DNA from: Chara braunii
Taxonomy: Eukaryota; Streptophyta; Charophyceae; Charales; Characeae
Length of the DNA: 64,000 nucleotides
Direction of reading: 5' to 3'
Assembly: GCA_003427395.1 (NCBI GenBank)
Contig: BFEA01000273.1
Coordinates: 1,297,611 to 1,361,610 of the forward strand
Below are positions 22,216 through 35,121 of this stretch, piece by piece. Under the pieces are notes generated by a model that searched no databases, was not told the DNA's origin, and was given only the letters and a program-made list of their open reading frames with translations. Positions within the stretch are counted from its first letter, which is position 1, and each line of letters starts with the position of its first letter. The position numbers were made by a program, and so were the translations under genes.

Positions 22216-25200
22216 ATGAGAAGGAGCCTTCCCATAAGGACATGGCTAGATGCACCGCTCACTCGCGCAGTTCAACATACGGCGTCAGTCGATCAAGTAA
22301 ACCCGCCCAGGTACGTATTACCCTCCTCCAGTCGACCTCCCTGGCTTTTGGGTTCCCCTTCTGCAGCCAGCATCGAGCCACCCTTACGGTTAGATCCAAC
22401 TGGTGGCAACGACTCACACATTCATACTCAAACAAAACAATGAGCACGCCCTCAACATGGTAGGAAGAAAGCAATAGCAGACCAAGATATACTCGAGGGG
22501 GAGAGCCCCACTCCGCTACCCATCGATTTCATCGAAGGAGAACGAATCTCCTTTTTGAAACTAATCAGGCGCGCTCGCTACACGCTCTCCTTTTTTACTT
22601 GCAGCCCCTGCTTTCCCATGTACCCCGCTCAACAAAATGAGCAGCGCATCAGCCAACAGATAGTCTCCAACCTCTTGACTCGGACCTGCTTCTGGCTACT
22701 TCGGCCAAGAGGTAGCTTCCAGATCTCGTCCGGCTTCTCCCCTACCTCGACTGTCGATACTAAGTAAAATCAAAACGAAACTTTCATCGAGATACTCTAA
22801 TAATCTGAGAACGACCATGCACTAGCACCATGTAGGGAAAAGACAATAGCGGCGACTAGTCAAGGTACGTAATGACTAGCCGCACCGTACTACTAGAAAC
22901 GAACGTGCAAATGACAATGGATCCGCCATTAGATCACGGGCGGATACATTGGCAAACAGCATATGGTCACCATGCGATTTTCGCATTACAGTTTACCATT
23001 CGGTTCATCCAGTAATGTTTTCATCGAGGTAAGTACCCATTCTCCGTCCCTCTCGTGCACGTGGCCCATATTAACGGGCGAGCTCACCTTTCCTCGTACT
23101 CTAGGAGGGTGGGCGCAACCTCATGTCCCTTTGCAGCAGGCCCTTCAACATGGCCGTCTCCTCACCGATACGTATCATTCTGAATAGGTAAGACTGAATC
23201 ATAACGACTCTCCCGCTAAAAAACGGCCAGATACATCCTCCACTACCCCACCTTTTTTTTTTTTTTTTTTTTTTTCTCTCTCTCTACTCCTACAAACGTC
23301 GCTCACATACTTATGCTCCCTATGCACGTTAGAAAGAGAGATCGATAGAGGCTAGTTTCATTGATACACCAAGAGACGCATCGGCCAAACAGGCATGTCT
23401 GCAAGCCCCATGGTTGGCTTCACGTCTCTTCTATTGATAGGATGGGTGAAAGTCGATTGAATCTTTCGCTGAAGTAGGGATAGGTTCATCGCTATTTATC
23501 ACTCTTCTTACCTTGGCGCAGCCCCTGAGCTCAATAGTGCCCAAACGGCATCTTCATTGTGAAATCTAATCGCGACATCCAATCCACAATGCTCGAAAAC
23601 CCTTGTTTGTGATCTTTCCCTGCCTGATTCCATTGAGGAACGGACAAAATACACACTCTTCGCCCTTTTTTCCCTTTCGCTCTCTCCATCTCCGCGCATA
23701 ACTTTTCCTTGCTAACTCATAATCTACTGATCTATTGCTAGAACTAACACTATATTCGGGGTCGCCCACCTTTAAAAACCCCACAATCCTTCCCCCAGCC
23801 GATTCTGTCGAGAATCAAGTAGAAGTTCCAATTTTTCACTCCCCCTTCCTCTACTCCGCCATAGCTTCACGCTGCAACTTTCTTCTTTACCTCCTTTTCT
23901 GCTAACCTATCGCTAAATCTAGCTTCACCATGCAATTCGCCCGAGGCCAAACCCCAAGATCGCCTCTCTCCTTGCCCAAAGCTGCCCACAAAAGAGTGAG
24001 CTTTGCGTTCTCTATTGTGCTCAGTCCGTTTTTTTCACCATCTCCACCTCGTCTCGCATGCATCTGGCGCGATGTAGAGTCCATATTCGTCCTCTCCTCT
24101 GCTTTCCCTGGCGCTCCGCTCTCCTGTCCACCAGCCTCCTTACTCCCTCGCTCCCTGGCGCTCCGCTCTCCCTTCCACCAGCCTCCCTGTCCCAGCACCC
24201 TCTTCGTGCGTTATTTTGTGCGCTACAGCGGCGCACGCTGATACAGACTGGGCGCTCGGTGATCAAGGAAGTCGAATTTTGCTAAGGAGTATGCAACTAT
24301 TCACCTGCAGTATCAATCAGACCGACAGATGGCGCTACATCGCCCGCCTCTGTTCAACCTTTCTCGACACCGCCCCTTCAATGAGCAACAGGACGCGAGG
24401 TCACTGCTGAACTAGTAGTGCGGGCCTAGGTGGGTCGGGTCTTGGTGCGGATCTTGGTGGTAGGCAGTAATTATCCCCCAGAAAGTTTGGAGATCGACGT
24501 GGGGAAAAGTCCCATAAGAGCAAGACCAGACTGTGGCCCCGCTCTTGTGTCGTGACCATGGCCTAAGCATAGTTCAATACCTTATGGGCTTTGCAGGTTG
24601 CTCACACTCAAGTCTCTTGTGTCAATTAGCGGTTAGCGGACGACGCACCCGCAAAAAGTCCCCACTACTAAAACTTTTTTCTAATCACCCACCGTCCCAC
24701 ATGCATATTGAACTCAGTCATCGTTTTCAAGACGGTTGGGATGGGCAAGCCTTCCAAGCCTCCCGAATACACAGAAACTCTTAAGTCAAACCAAAGATGC
24801 GCGCTATCAAGGTCCTCGATCGCCGAGACGGCCTCCAAATCCAACGTCGCGTCCTGAGTCAAGAGACGTCGGACCAAAGTAATAATAATACAACAATAAA
24901 TAAATAAATAAATAATATTTTGAAAACTTTTAATCATTGGGATATGACGTATGAACGAACAAGGAAAAAGAGGCCGCTAGTACCGTTCTGACGCCACCGA
25001 CGACAAGACCCAAGGGGGGATAGCCCTTCCGAACCCTCAACCCGCCGGTTCTTTCGCGCGACTTTAACATTCCTGAGTCGTCGCCGCTCGGTCCCAATCC
25101 CTAAATCTCCCGGGTGAAAATCCAACAGCATAACCAACAGTGTTAGGGCCAAGAATGAGCCCAGTATTGACGGACATCTATATACGCGAGTGTTGCGCGA

Positions 25201-25700
25201 CGCGCGGATCTACGAAAATGTTTCCAAAATCAAATTGTTGTCGATGTCATCCTTCGTACATATGCACAAGTCACAAGCAAGCACACCAATCACGAGAGGA
25301 GAATCTTTTTAATCATAATTTAATCAGAAAATAAAATCTTGGCCGGCAACCAACGCCAACTTCACAATCATCAATAAGTAGAGATATCACACGCGCCTTA
25401 AGTCTGCTCGCCCATACACTCTCTACTTTAGTCAGCCATCTAGTTAACATAAACTACAGACACAGCCGCGCCTCGAGGGATATACTTAACCTTAAGATCA
25501 AAATTATTTTTTTGTCGCTTGCAAAAACCAGGGCGGATACCCTTGTAAGGGTATTCGCACCGACATCGCTTCTTGCAAGAGGGGATAAAGTATTGTTGTA
25601 CTTGACGACCTTGGTGAGTGTGGCTAAGGTTGGTCTTAACATGTTCACAAGAAGCTCTATTTGTTACTGAATAAGTAACTCATTCAAAACCCAATGCCAC
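22216..25700. other. Spacer, no gene recognised
   Basis: Pyrimidine-rich stretches (22500-22740 and 23800-24200) and a T23 tract followed by CT repeats (23253-23285). Short frames on both strands have biased composition. The phrase CCCTGGCGCTCCGCTCTCC repeats near 24105 and 24155. No gene motif seen. Confidence 0.45.
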
Positions 25701-25759
25701 AGCCTACCAATCCACAAGCCTCTTGTACGCAGTCTGGGGTGAGTAATCAAACCGAGCCA

Positions 25760-26660
25760 CGGAAGTGGAAGGGGCACGACACGGGCGGTCCCAAAATTGT
25801 CCTAGGCATGTCCACTAGTCCCCAAAGTATAATCATTCACTGCATGCATTACTAGATGGTCCCAAATTGTGAAACTCCAAGTGTTGAGTGCCCCAAAATA
25901 AATAGTAAGTTGTCCATGTTTGTTCCAACCAGTCTCATAAGTCTTAGGAAGAGTCATTAAATCTCACCCAAAGATATGACAACCATCGACGACTCTCACA
26001 ATACATAAACACCTCTCGGTCAACGACAATAGTAGTAAAAAGTAAAGGGATTGACGACAGGCTACTCGAAATAATATTAGCGACCCATAAAACAAAACCC
26101 CAAAGTGTCGGTCGATCCCGAGTGCGCCTAGTGGTCCCACAACATTGTGTCAGTAATCCCACAAAGTCAAACTGTCAAAGTGTAAAGGACGCATGTCACG
26201 TTTGTAAAACAAAATATGTCGTGCGTTAAGAACATTTGGAATGAAGTCCCAAGTTTGTACTGGCATCAGTCCCACCTCCAAATTGTAATGGGACTCGTAA
26301 AGTGTCTTCTAGTGTGCTCGCGGCGCTTGGGAAAAAAAAAAAAATCGTGGTCATGCACTTCACAGTCAAAATTATGCCCAAACTGAGGAAATGACATTAA
26401 GGTATCAACACCTGGTCCAAAACAACATGCAACACTCCCCCAAAAAAGTATGGTGCCCAAATATCTTCCACAGGTGCGTCGTTGATGAAAATATGATTAT
26501 GCCATTTGTCTCACTACAAATCTGTGACCTGAGTCAAAATAATAAATCATTAACCGGGTATCAAAACTCGGATGTGCGGAGGTCCAAAAACATCCTCACA
26601 AAAACAATTATCATAGTTAATGTCTGATGCACAACAAATTTGGCAGCACCTCTCCTCCAT
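25760..26660. repeat. Degenerate array around GTCCCAAATTGT
   Basis: Variants of TCCCAAAATTGT/CCCCAAAGTGT recur at about 25790, 25835, 25860, 25890, 26097, 26140, 26250 and 26275, with irregular spacing. The structure resembles the CAATCTTATGG array: a short conserved phrase in otherwise variable sequence. Confidence 0.4.
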
Positions 26661-28920
26661 ACAGAATGATGTTCCCATGTTGTGAAACGGGCAACATATC
26701 TTCTTAAGTCGGTCAAAACAAATTGAACATCCGCTCATAGAGGTATAGAATATGGATGACATTAGCTGCACAAAATCACCCCAAGGATAGTCCCACAAAT
26801 CCAAGAAGATCCGAAACTGGAGGAAGTGTTCCCTGATGTGGATATTGCTGTCTTTGCCTCTCCTTTTTGCTCCGGCAACTTCTCCCCCATCTCCAGCAAA
26901 GCTTCCTTACTCACTCCCGTTTTAAAGGGTATGACAACATGTAAGAAGCATGAGTGTTTTGGTACCTTTACAGTTGCTCAAAGAGTGTTGTCTGTCACTC
27001 CAGCCAGCAAAATCACGAGTTCACTTTGGTCCCGTATTTAGAGTGGGATCATGGTTTGAAAGTAATCTCAAAACAAAAATACACTTAGTGTGTCAGTTTC
27101 TTAAATTATCCTACATTTTTATTTTTCTCATTTTCATACTACTTAATTCTTGCTATCTAAACATTTCACGAGACATGTGAATATATGTGATATGCAACAC
27201 ATGTGAATATATGTGTTATGCAACATTATTTTTTTTTACTTTCTAATAAGGGCTGAAAAGTTATAACCCTTTACAATTTGTATATTTCAACTTTGTTTTT
27301 TAGTTAGATTCGTTATGCAAAAGGTTAACTTTGACCATTTTAAGAAGTGACCTTTAAATTTTCATCCTTTCGCAAAAATAGGAATCTGGTAGTTACGACG
27401 GATAACTTCTATCAGAGGTTGCACCTCGTCGGAACAAGTGTTTACATGGAGATAATTTAAATAAGTAAAAATAAAAATCTCGCTCTCAACAACACGTGTA
27501 TGACTTCTCTTTGGACCAGTTTATGTTCTTAGATCTAACAACACCTTCGTACTTTCTTATGACCTCCCTTAAAAACGAGGAGGATATTTGTCAGATTGGG
27601 AGGAGTACCCGTGTCATAAAATCTATATTTCTCTCAACTTCCTTCTGCCCATTCGCGTCAGTCTTGGTCACAGAATTCAAAATTCTGCAGTAGAAGAATA
27701 TTTATCCTTTGATGGAAGGAGGAGAGGTGTGGTCACACCTGCCTTTTTTATGGATTTCAAGGGGCAGCTCCTCACAAGGTATTGTTTTCCCTCGTTGATT
27801 TTATTTATTTATTTTTACCGTTGTAACTCGTGAGGCTTTATAATCTTCGCACATCAAAATGAGGTCGACGATACTGTAAGAGAAAACGTGCAATTAAAAA
27901 AAAAAAAAAAAAAAAGAACTCCCTTACGAGATTGTAGGACTTATCTTCCACTTCAATGGAACTATAAACCCAAGTCAATGAAAATATTATCGGATGAAAT
28001 ATGAATGTGATCATCTTCCACATTATTTTTTTGCGCTCTTCCTACCATTGCACCCGTACGAGGCATGCTCATTACTTCTTCTGGAATAAAGTTGTTTAAG
28101 ACATCGTACAGAAGAAAGGTAGTTTTATGTTTGTTTATTTTTTTTCAAACAATAAAGTCTCCTTTTTTTTTTTTTAAATCATATATATGCAAACCTCAAT
28201 ATGCTTGAATATGATTGCCATCACGTTTAAACTTAGTAACGCGTTTTATTCCTAATTATGACCATAGTTGTTGGAGAGACTACAAGTTTACGAAGATAGT
28301 ACCCCTTATAACATGTTATCGTACATACTCAAGTTTAAATCCAAATGAAATTTGATGGACGGTCTAAGAGTTACCTCGCGGTTGTTTTCAACCACTACCC
28401 TTAGAGTACATGTACTAGGTACTATATAAATGTTTGATATAAGAATTAATCATTAGGTTGCAACTTTTGTTACTATGATTTGAATCGGCGGTTACAAGAA
28501 GATGCGAGAAAATAAAATAAATTTTTAAATAAACCAAAATGAATTAAAAAAATAAAATGAATAACTATATTTCAAGTTCATTTTTTTTTCCGTTTCACAA
28601 TTCGTACCTGAGTGACATGAAAAGGCTATCTGGCCTATTCGATAAGGGGAATTTTTTTAGATGAGTGGTACTCTCTTGGATGAGTACTCATCCTAAAAAT
28701 TGACGCTTATGAGAGAGGTCAAACAATCTTTTCATATCACTCAAGTACAAATTGTAGATTTGAACAAAAACTCAATTTTAACAAAAATAAAGTTTAATAT
28801 TTACAAAAACACAAAAACATAATGATAGTTTTTAACAGGCAGTTGACACGTTCGTGGATATTTGTTGATTTTTTAAACAACAAACTTTATTATTATTATT
28901 ATTATTTTAATGCTATATAG
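26660..28920. other. AT-rich spacer, no gene recognised
   Basis: Short frames only. A 26-bp tandem pair (ACATGTGAATATATGTG, about 27172-27224) and several homopolymers (A near 27895, T near 28150) are the only structures seen. Confidence 0.5.
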
Positions 28921-28928
28921 TCAATAAC

Positions 28929-29134
28929 CTAGGCTACCAGCCGGGCCGCCAGGGTCCCAGGGGGCCAGCCCGTGCAAGGACCAGGGAAGGTCCCAGCAGA
29001 AAACAAAACAAAAAAAAAAAGAAAAAAAAATCCGAAAAACAATTATGTCATGCAGAAAAATAAACGGAACAACTTTTGTCTCTGGGTCACATCGAAATTC
29101 TTCACCAAATTTAGAATAAAAAATAAAATTAAAA

Positions 29135-29170
<36 letters not shown>

Positions 29171-29215
29171 TTGGCCCGGCCGGGCAAGTGACCCCGGGCC
29201 ACTCTGGTAGCCTAG
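28929..29215. mobile_element. MITE-like element, copy 1 (287 bp, 8-bp target duplication)
   Basis: Ends CTAGGCTACCAG (28929-28940) and CTGGTAGCCTAG (29204-29215) are perfect inverted repeats. Flanking TCAATAAC (28921-28928) and TCAGTAAC (29216-29223) agree at 7 of 8 bases, giving an 8-bp target duplication, the size made by hAT-type transposases. The interior has an A-rich tract, a conserved block (29040-29113) and a TA run. It has no coding capacity, so it would depend on an autonomous relative. Confidence 0.75.
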
Positions 29216-29634
29216 TCAGTAACCCTATTTCAGTGAGAAAAGTTAAATAAGATACCCATCAATTGTTGAAATATTAACCTCAGTTCGAATCCCACCGGTA
29301 TCAAACAATGAAAAAAAAAAAAAAAATCTTGATTATGTATTTTGTTCTTATAGAGGGATTGCGCCCTTGTATTTTTGTGACGTGATAGTTTTCGGTTGTG
29401 CGCTCTTAAGATTGCACGATTGAAAACGTTCCTCCCCCCTGATTCAAACCGAATGAGCTCCTAATAAAACGGAGTTAGCCAAAGGACGGAAGGAGAGTTC
29501 AAACTCAAGACTCAGTGCTTCAACGATTATAATGAAACATGCTAGACTACCAAAATCATATGTACGTTGTATTTAACCTACCTAAGGGAAATAAGTTTTT
29601 ATAAATCACTTTTTTTTTTAATAATAAAACATAC

Positions 29635-29839
29635 GATCAAATGTAACATAGTCGAGCATCCTGGTTCACCGTGTTTTGTTCGGGTGGCTCGACCATGCAA
29701 GGGTCAAAGGAGGTCAAAAAATAAAATAAAATAATAATAATAAAAATATTTTAAAAACAACATGTTATGTAGAAAAATAAAATCAACAACTTTTGCCTCA
29801 AGGTCTTATCGAAATCATTTACCAAATATAAATAAATAA

Positions 29840-29872
<33 letters not shown>

Positions 29873-29890
29873 CACAGGGTTGTCAAGCCG
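29635..29890. mobile_element. Diverged relative sharing the MITE core block
   Basis: The block at 29759-29828 (ATGTTATGTAGAAAAATA, CAACTTTTGCCTC, TTATCGAAAT) matches the core of the 287-bp MITE, and TGCAAGGGTCAAAGGAGGTC precedes it as in the MITE. The CTAGGCTACCAG ends are absent; the right side instead has CCGAACGT...GAACGTTCGGGCC. Boundaries unresolved. Confidence 0.5.
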
Positions 29891-30019
29891 AACGTATGGA
29901 GGCCCCTAAGCTGACCTCCGAACGTTCGGGCCAAGGGGACCTCGTAAAAACTTATTTTGATTTTTTTTTTTTTTTTTTCTGAATTGTTTTTTGTGAGCTC
30001 TTTGTAATACAAGGTATCT

Positions 30020-31220
30020 CCCTTTTAATTTTTAAGGCATTATGTTAAGAGTCGGAATGTACGAAGCGAAGTTGTTTGTCAGCTTCCCTTCTTGAACCCA
30101 CAAACAAGGTTAAGGTTTTGGGCGGCGAGTTGCATGACGGAAAACTGTCACGTGTGGTTCTGAGGGCAGGCGCTCTGCATTGACCCCTATCCTACATCAT
30201 GATACTTTTTTTTTCAGAAGGCCGAAGGCCAGCGTGCATTCACGTTCAAGTGCACAAGGCCGAAGGGTTGCAGGGTATGCTTCCCCAAAAACGACCGCTC
30301 TTCGAGCCGCCTCATCTCGTATAAGCACCAGGGGGTTTGCATCACAGCTCCAGGCACGACGTGCAGCAAAACATGCTGGACACGAAGTGCAGACGCTTTG
30401 CTTGTAATTTTTTACGAGACAAATCGATTGCTGACGTACTTGTTAAAATTGTTTTCATATCTTCTATCTATTTTTCTTCATAATCTCTAAGGCACCCTCT
30501 TGCTTTCAACATAGGACTTCTCTTGGGATTGATCTATCCAAGTAATGTAAATTAATGTTTTCTCGATATAGTTGGATACACACTCTAATCTTACGATTAG
30601 AGGGGACACCTTTGACCATGTTTTGTTAGAGCCCGACCGGATCTATCTAATCTTGTTTGCTCCCCATGCTTTCACACCTCAGCGTCAGTAGAGACCCAAA
30701 AAGTTGCCTTCGCAGGTACTAGTATTTTTCATATTGCTGCTTTACATCAATATGGTTCCAATAATCCATTGGGCAAAAACTCTTTTGTAGATAAAATAAC
30801 TTTTTATTCCTATTTTTACGGTGCGCCGTCTCACAACCAATTTCGATTGGCTTTCAATTCAATCAAAGCCTAGCCAACGTCACTCCCATTGCGCAATGTG
30901 GCTTAAAGCATCCAACTCACTCAATTGGGACCAACTCGATGGGGCCCGCAACATGTTCTAAAACATAATGAAAAATCAACAAAGATGGTGGTGTCAAAAC
31001 TTTCTTGCCCACTCACTAATTTTTTTTTTTTTCTTTTCAGTTTTTGTTTTTATTTTATTTCGGGAATGAAAAAAAAAAAAAAAAATCAAACCTTATTTGT
31101 AGGTTTTTTATTATATAAGATATACATATATAAATTTTAATGACATTTGTCAAAAAAAAAAAACAACGAAAAATCAACAAAAATGCAAGTGTGAAAAATG
31201 TGCTCGCCTACTCAATAATT
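30020..31220. other. Spacer, no gene recognised
   Basis: No credible coding region. A short GC-richer patch at 30210-30400 gives a 75-codon frame with no recognisable motif. A- and T-homopolymers near 31020-31085 and 31155. Confidence 0.45.
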
Positions 31221-31230
31221 TCATTGTAGT

Positions 31231-31513
31231 CTAGGCTACCAGCTGGGCCGCCCGGGTCCCGGGTGGGCACCCCGTGCAAGGACGAGGGAAGGTCCCAAAA
31301 AAAAAAAAAAAAAAAAAAAAATCTCAAAAATCCACAAAAAAACTATGTTATGCAGAAAACTAAACTGAACAACGTTTGTCTTATGGTCATATCGAAATTC
31401 TTCACAAAATTCAAAATAAAAAATAAAATTTAAAAATAATATGTTTATTTTTATTATTTTTAATATTTTTGGTCCTGCCGGGCAAATGATCCTGGGCCAG
31501 TCTGGTAGCCTAG
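31231..31513. mobile_element. MITE-like element, copy 2 (283 bp)
   Basis: Same ends as copy 1: CTAGGCTACCAG at 31231-31242 and CTGGTAGCCTAG at 31502-31513. The core block is at 31340-31412. Flanking octamers ATTGTAGT and ACTATAAT agree at 5 of 8 bases with transition-type differences only, so the target duplication is doubtful or old. Confidence 0.7.
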
Positions 31514-31575
31514 ACTATAATTTTATTTTTTTTATTTTTTATTATTATTACTATTATTTTTTTTTATATTTTTTT

Positions 31576-31868
31576 CTAGGCTACCAGCCGGGCCGCCCGG
31601 TTCACCCTATTTTCCCGGACGGCCCGACTGTGCAAGGACCAGGGAAGGTCATGCCCCCCCCCAAAAAAAAAAAAAATCCAAAAACTCCGAAAAAAAAAAA
31701 TTTTATGCAAAAAAAAAAAAATAATAACTTTTGCCTCAGGGTCACATCGAAATTCTGTACCAAATTTAAAATAAAACATTTAATTAAAAAATTATTTTTA
31801 TTTTTTATTTTTTTAATTCCTTTTTGGCCCGCCCGGGCAAGTGGACCCGAACCACTCTGGTAGCCTAG
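31576..31868. mobile_element. MITE-like element, copy 3 (293 bp, perfect 8-bp target duplication)
   Basis: Ends CTAGGCTACCAG (31576-31587) and CTGGTAGCCTAG (31857-31868), flanked by ATTTTTTT on both sides (31568-31575 and 31869-31876). The core block is at about 31700-31770. T-rich flanks make the duplication less informative than a mixed sequence would be, but the ends are clear. Confidence 0.75.
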
Positions 31869-31869
31869 A

Positions 31870-32310
31870 TTTTTTTTCCAATTTTGATAAAGAATTTGGA
31901 TGTAACATTGAAGCAAATATTGTTCAGTTTATTCTTCTGCATAATATATTTGTTGTTGTTGTTGTTGTTTTTTAATTCTCGTTCAACTGTATATATCGTC
32001 ACAAACAAAACTGCCCGGTATATATAAATATTAACTATATATATATTCATGTAAGTCTGGTAGTCTAAGAAATTTATAAAAAAAAAGTTGTAAAACATTG
32101 GAATACAAACAACTTTTGCCAAAGGGTCATTTCGAAGCTCAAAACTAAATCCGATGAGGAAAAAGAACAAAGTCAATTTTTTTTCTAACTATAAATAATA
32201 ATAATAGTAAAAGAACTATGTTTTATAACATTGCAATACAAGAAATTTTGGTTCATGTTCTTGGAAAATTCCCAACAAGATTCGAAGGAAAAAACTAAAA
32301 ACAACTCTGG
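31870..32310. mobile_element. Two further decayed relatives of the MITE family
   Basis: On the minus strand, about 31955 down to 31878 reads ATTATGCAGAAGAATAAACTG and on through TTACATCCAAATTC, an inverted copy of the core. On the plus strand 32085-32140 (AACAACTTTTGCC, AAGGGTCATTTCGAAG) is another. CTGGTAGTCTAAG at about 32057-32069 may be a decayed terminal repeat. Copy 3 sits directly against this cluster, which suggests nested insertion. Confidence 0.5.
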
Positions 32311-32779
32311 TGTTACATGCTCATACGAAGTTGTTTCCTAAAAGTCGTTGTCTAACTTATATTAATTATATTCAAGCAATGTTGTATTCGTACACAAAAA
32401 TACGTGCATGTTATTTCTGTTGAGATCTAATTTTTCCTTTAAGTAAAAAAAATATTGTTATTCATTCTAAGAAAGGTCAAATGCTTTGTTGCTTTTGGAA
32501 GGTAAAGTTGTGACATTGTTCGTCTGCTTCATCGAGAAGTGGTTGCGATTCCTCCTCAATTTCAGGGGTTGTATACGAGTGACGGGCATTAAATTACCAA
32601 TCAAGGTTGCTCCATCCAACAAGATGTCAGACCTAGTTTGCTAGAGCATTGGACTTTCATGCTATAAATGCATGAATGAATTTTAGTAGGGCCAAAACAA
32701 TAAACAATTACTGACGCTAACCATAAATTATTTTTTTGCTCAATGCTACGATAATTTTTAGACTAAGTTGTTAAAAATA

Positions 32780-33080
32780 TATATAAGGTATGTCCGGTCT
32801 GTGTAACACAGTGAACGTGTTCAGAGTTTTTTCGAACGTTCAAATATATTTAGGTGTTCGGAACGCCTCCCAAACGTGTTAAGTCGAACATGTTAAAAAA
32901 TAAAAAATAAAAAACATAAAAATAGTTTTTTTATTTTTAACTCGAGTTTGATTACAAATTTAAGCATACCTCTAAGACAAAAGTTGTTTGTATTGTTATT
33001 TTACATAACATATATATTTTTCAGGGTTTACATAACTCGTGTTTGGTCTCGAACATCCGGGTTTGGTGTTTGAACCCGAA
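32780..33080. mobile_element. Diverged minus-oriented relative of the MITE core
   Basis: The minus strand of 33012-32945 reads ATGTTATGTAAAATAACAATA, CAAACAACTTTTGTCTTAGAGG, resembling the core block. Flanks are rich in GAACGTGTT/AACACG-type words, as in 29635-29890, so these two may form their own subfamily. Confidence 0.4.
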
Positions 33081-33089
33081 CACGATGAT

Positions 33090-34640
33090 ACACATGTTTT
33101 TCTTATCGACATGATCACAAGTTGCCTACTCGATGATTCAAGTGAGTTTTGTTACGACCGACTAGTCCTGTATTTCTCATTTTATCTTAAAGTAAAAATG
33201 GTTGTTGTTTAGGCGACTTAACTTTTAATATAATAATTTTTATGACGCAGTAAAATGTTTGATCTTAGTTTAGCCGCATTGTAGCGTCTCTATTGGAGTT
33301 TTGACTTGAATAGGTCTTTAGCCATATTATTTAGTATCATCATGTCTTTTCCGTAAAAACTTATCAGTCGATAATTAAATCACATTAAACGTTAAAGTTC
33401 TAAGTAAATACCCTTGTAAGGTTTTTTACTATGACAAAAAGACCATCAAACATCCTTTTGAACATGTGAAGATAAACAAATATACATTGCTAACATTTAT
33501 TATTGTTATGATATTATAAAAATTAGTGTTTAAAATATAAATTGTAGATAACTTAAGTCAATGAATATGTTGGTTAAGCCTGGTATCACCAACCGTTAGT
33601 ACCAACCTGAACTAAAGTGGTTTGAGATAAATTTACGGGTGTGTATCTTGTGTGTATCCTACAAATAGTATAATTTAAAAAGTTTGGAATATTAAAACCC
33701 TTAAACAAAGTCTATCGAAAAATTCTATAGTTGTTAACCTCGAGATATTTAGTCAACTTATCGCATAAAATCCTACTCACCTTTAATACCCAAGCTCTAC
33801 AATGAAAGTAAAATTCAAGAAACTTACTTCTTTGGACCGTCCCCTTCGTACGAGAAGATAATAATTTTATTTTATTTTTTCTAGCTCTTTCGCGTCGTTG
33901 ACATCGATGTGAAACTCCCTCGATGAAAAAAATCGCAATATTTGTTCTTCAATTATCAACAACGATACTTAGTTTTCGTTAAGATTCATGCAGAAATACA
34001 TGAAGAAGTGTTCATTTATCAATTGTCGACATTATTTTTTAGTTTCTATCCAGACTTATAGAGCCACACAAAATGTCGTGCATTAATGGTTTACTCAAAG
34101 TGCTTAAAGGAAGTCAGATGGCTTTGTGAGGGGATCCGTTCAACTTCGATGAAGTTGTTACCATTCAGGAAAAACGACAACGTTATACTCTCAATAACCA
34201 TAGCAATGACTATGATGGATGATTGAATCGATAGTAATCTCAGAATTATCGATAACCATCGTGTTATTATTTTGCCTAGTGCAAAATTAGCGTAAACCTA
34301 GCACAAACCCCCTCCCCGTCCACACGTTTTAATCGATTTTGGGAACAAGGATTAAACCTCGTTTTGTTTTTTCTTCCAAAGTCTTATCGTGAGACTTGTG
34401 AACTCACCGTTTATTTATTTATGAATAGTTACATGGTGCGGGACATGCAACCAAGGGACGTGTATTATCGTTAAAGTTGTCTTTGTTTTGATTCATGAAG
34501 GCATGAAAAGGAGGAACAACCGCCCTAATAGCCCTGATCTATATGTGACCATTTATGTACCCTGGATAGCTCCTTAACGCCTGCATTGAAGTTGGGTAAT
34601 GGTCCCAATATTTTTTTTGGTTGTTTGTTGAGGTATTCAT
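33090..34640. other. AT-rich spacer, no gene recognised
   Basis: No long frame on either strand and no repeat structure recognised. Confidence 0.5.
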
Positions 34641-34669
34641 TTTGTGAAAAACTACACTATATTATTTCT

Positions 34670-34985
34670 CAAAATATTTTGCCTTTCACGACCTATCTAC
34701 TCCCAAGGCTACATAAAGTGAACCTTTGTAAACATGACAACATTGCATATTGAAGAGAATATTACATGTTGTCCCTTGCCATAATGGTTAAGGGTGCAAG
34801 GTTGGGGGCACGAGTAGGGGTCTGGCGAATATAGAGATTGAGCATTTTGCCTGTATATGCACCTTTCTTTTCATCACCCTCTATCCTCCATCGAGTAGCA
34901 ACAATGTCTAAACCAATATTCTCCCATGCATTGCACACAACCCACTTACGCTCAAACTCACATCCGTGTTGACCAAAGACCCTAC
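34670..34985 (+). repeat. SINE-like repeat family, copy 1
   Basis: Shares with 36240-36560 an ordered series: CCTTTCACxACCTAxCTACTC, AAGGCTAYATA, GTGAAC/GGGACC, ATTGCATRTT, CCCTTGCCRTARTGGTTMAGGGTGCA, and a CTCCCATxCA...CTCACA tail. The TTGCCxxAxTGGTT part resembles a Pol III box A as in tRNA-Ser/Leu-type sequences; no good box B is seen. Confidence 0.55.
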
Positions 34986-35029
34986 TAATATCGATTAGAG
35001 GTATTAAGCGAACTGTTAGAGCTGGTTGG

Positions 35030-35120
35030 CTCTGAGTGTGCCGTAGGCGGTCATGGGGCTCGAACCGATAACCTCCTGAATGCCACTTGGTTGCCTAACC
35101 AATAGAGCTAAGCCGATGAA
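35030..35120 (-). repeat. tRNA-derived SINE head or tRNA pseudogene
   Basis: The minus strand has GGTTCGAGCCC (35066-35056), a perfect Pol III box B, and TTAGCTCTATTGG (35111-35099), a near-consensus box A, at tRNA spacing. The anticodon and acceptor arms do not fold properly, so a working tRNA is unlikely. It lies against the preceding SINE-like repeat. Confidence 0.5.
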
Positions 35121-35121
35121 T

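Noticed and set aside
35056-35111. Functional tRNA gene on the minus strand
   Set aside because: Boxes A and B are good but acceptor and anticodon arms do not pair.
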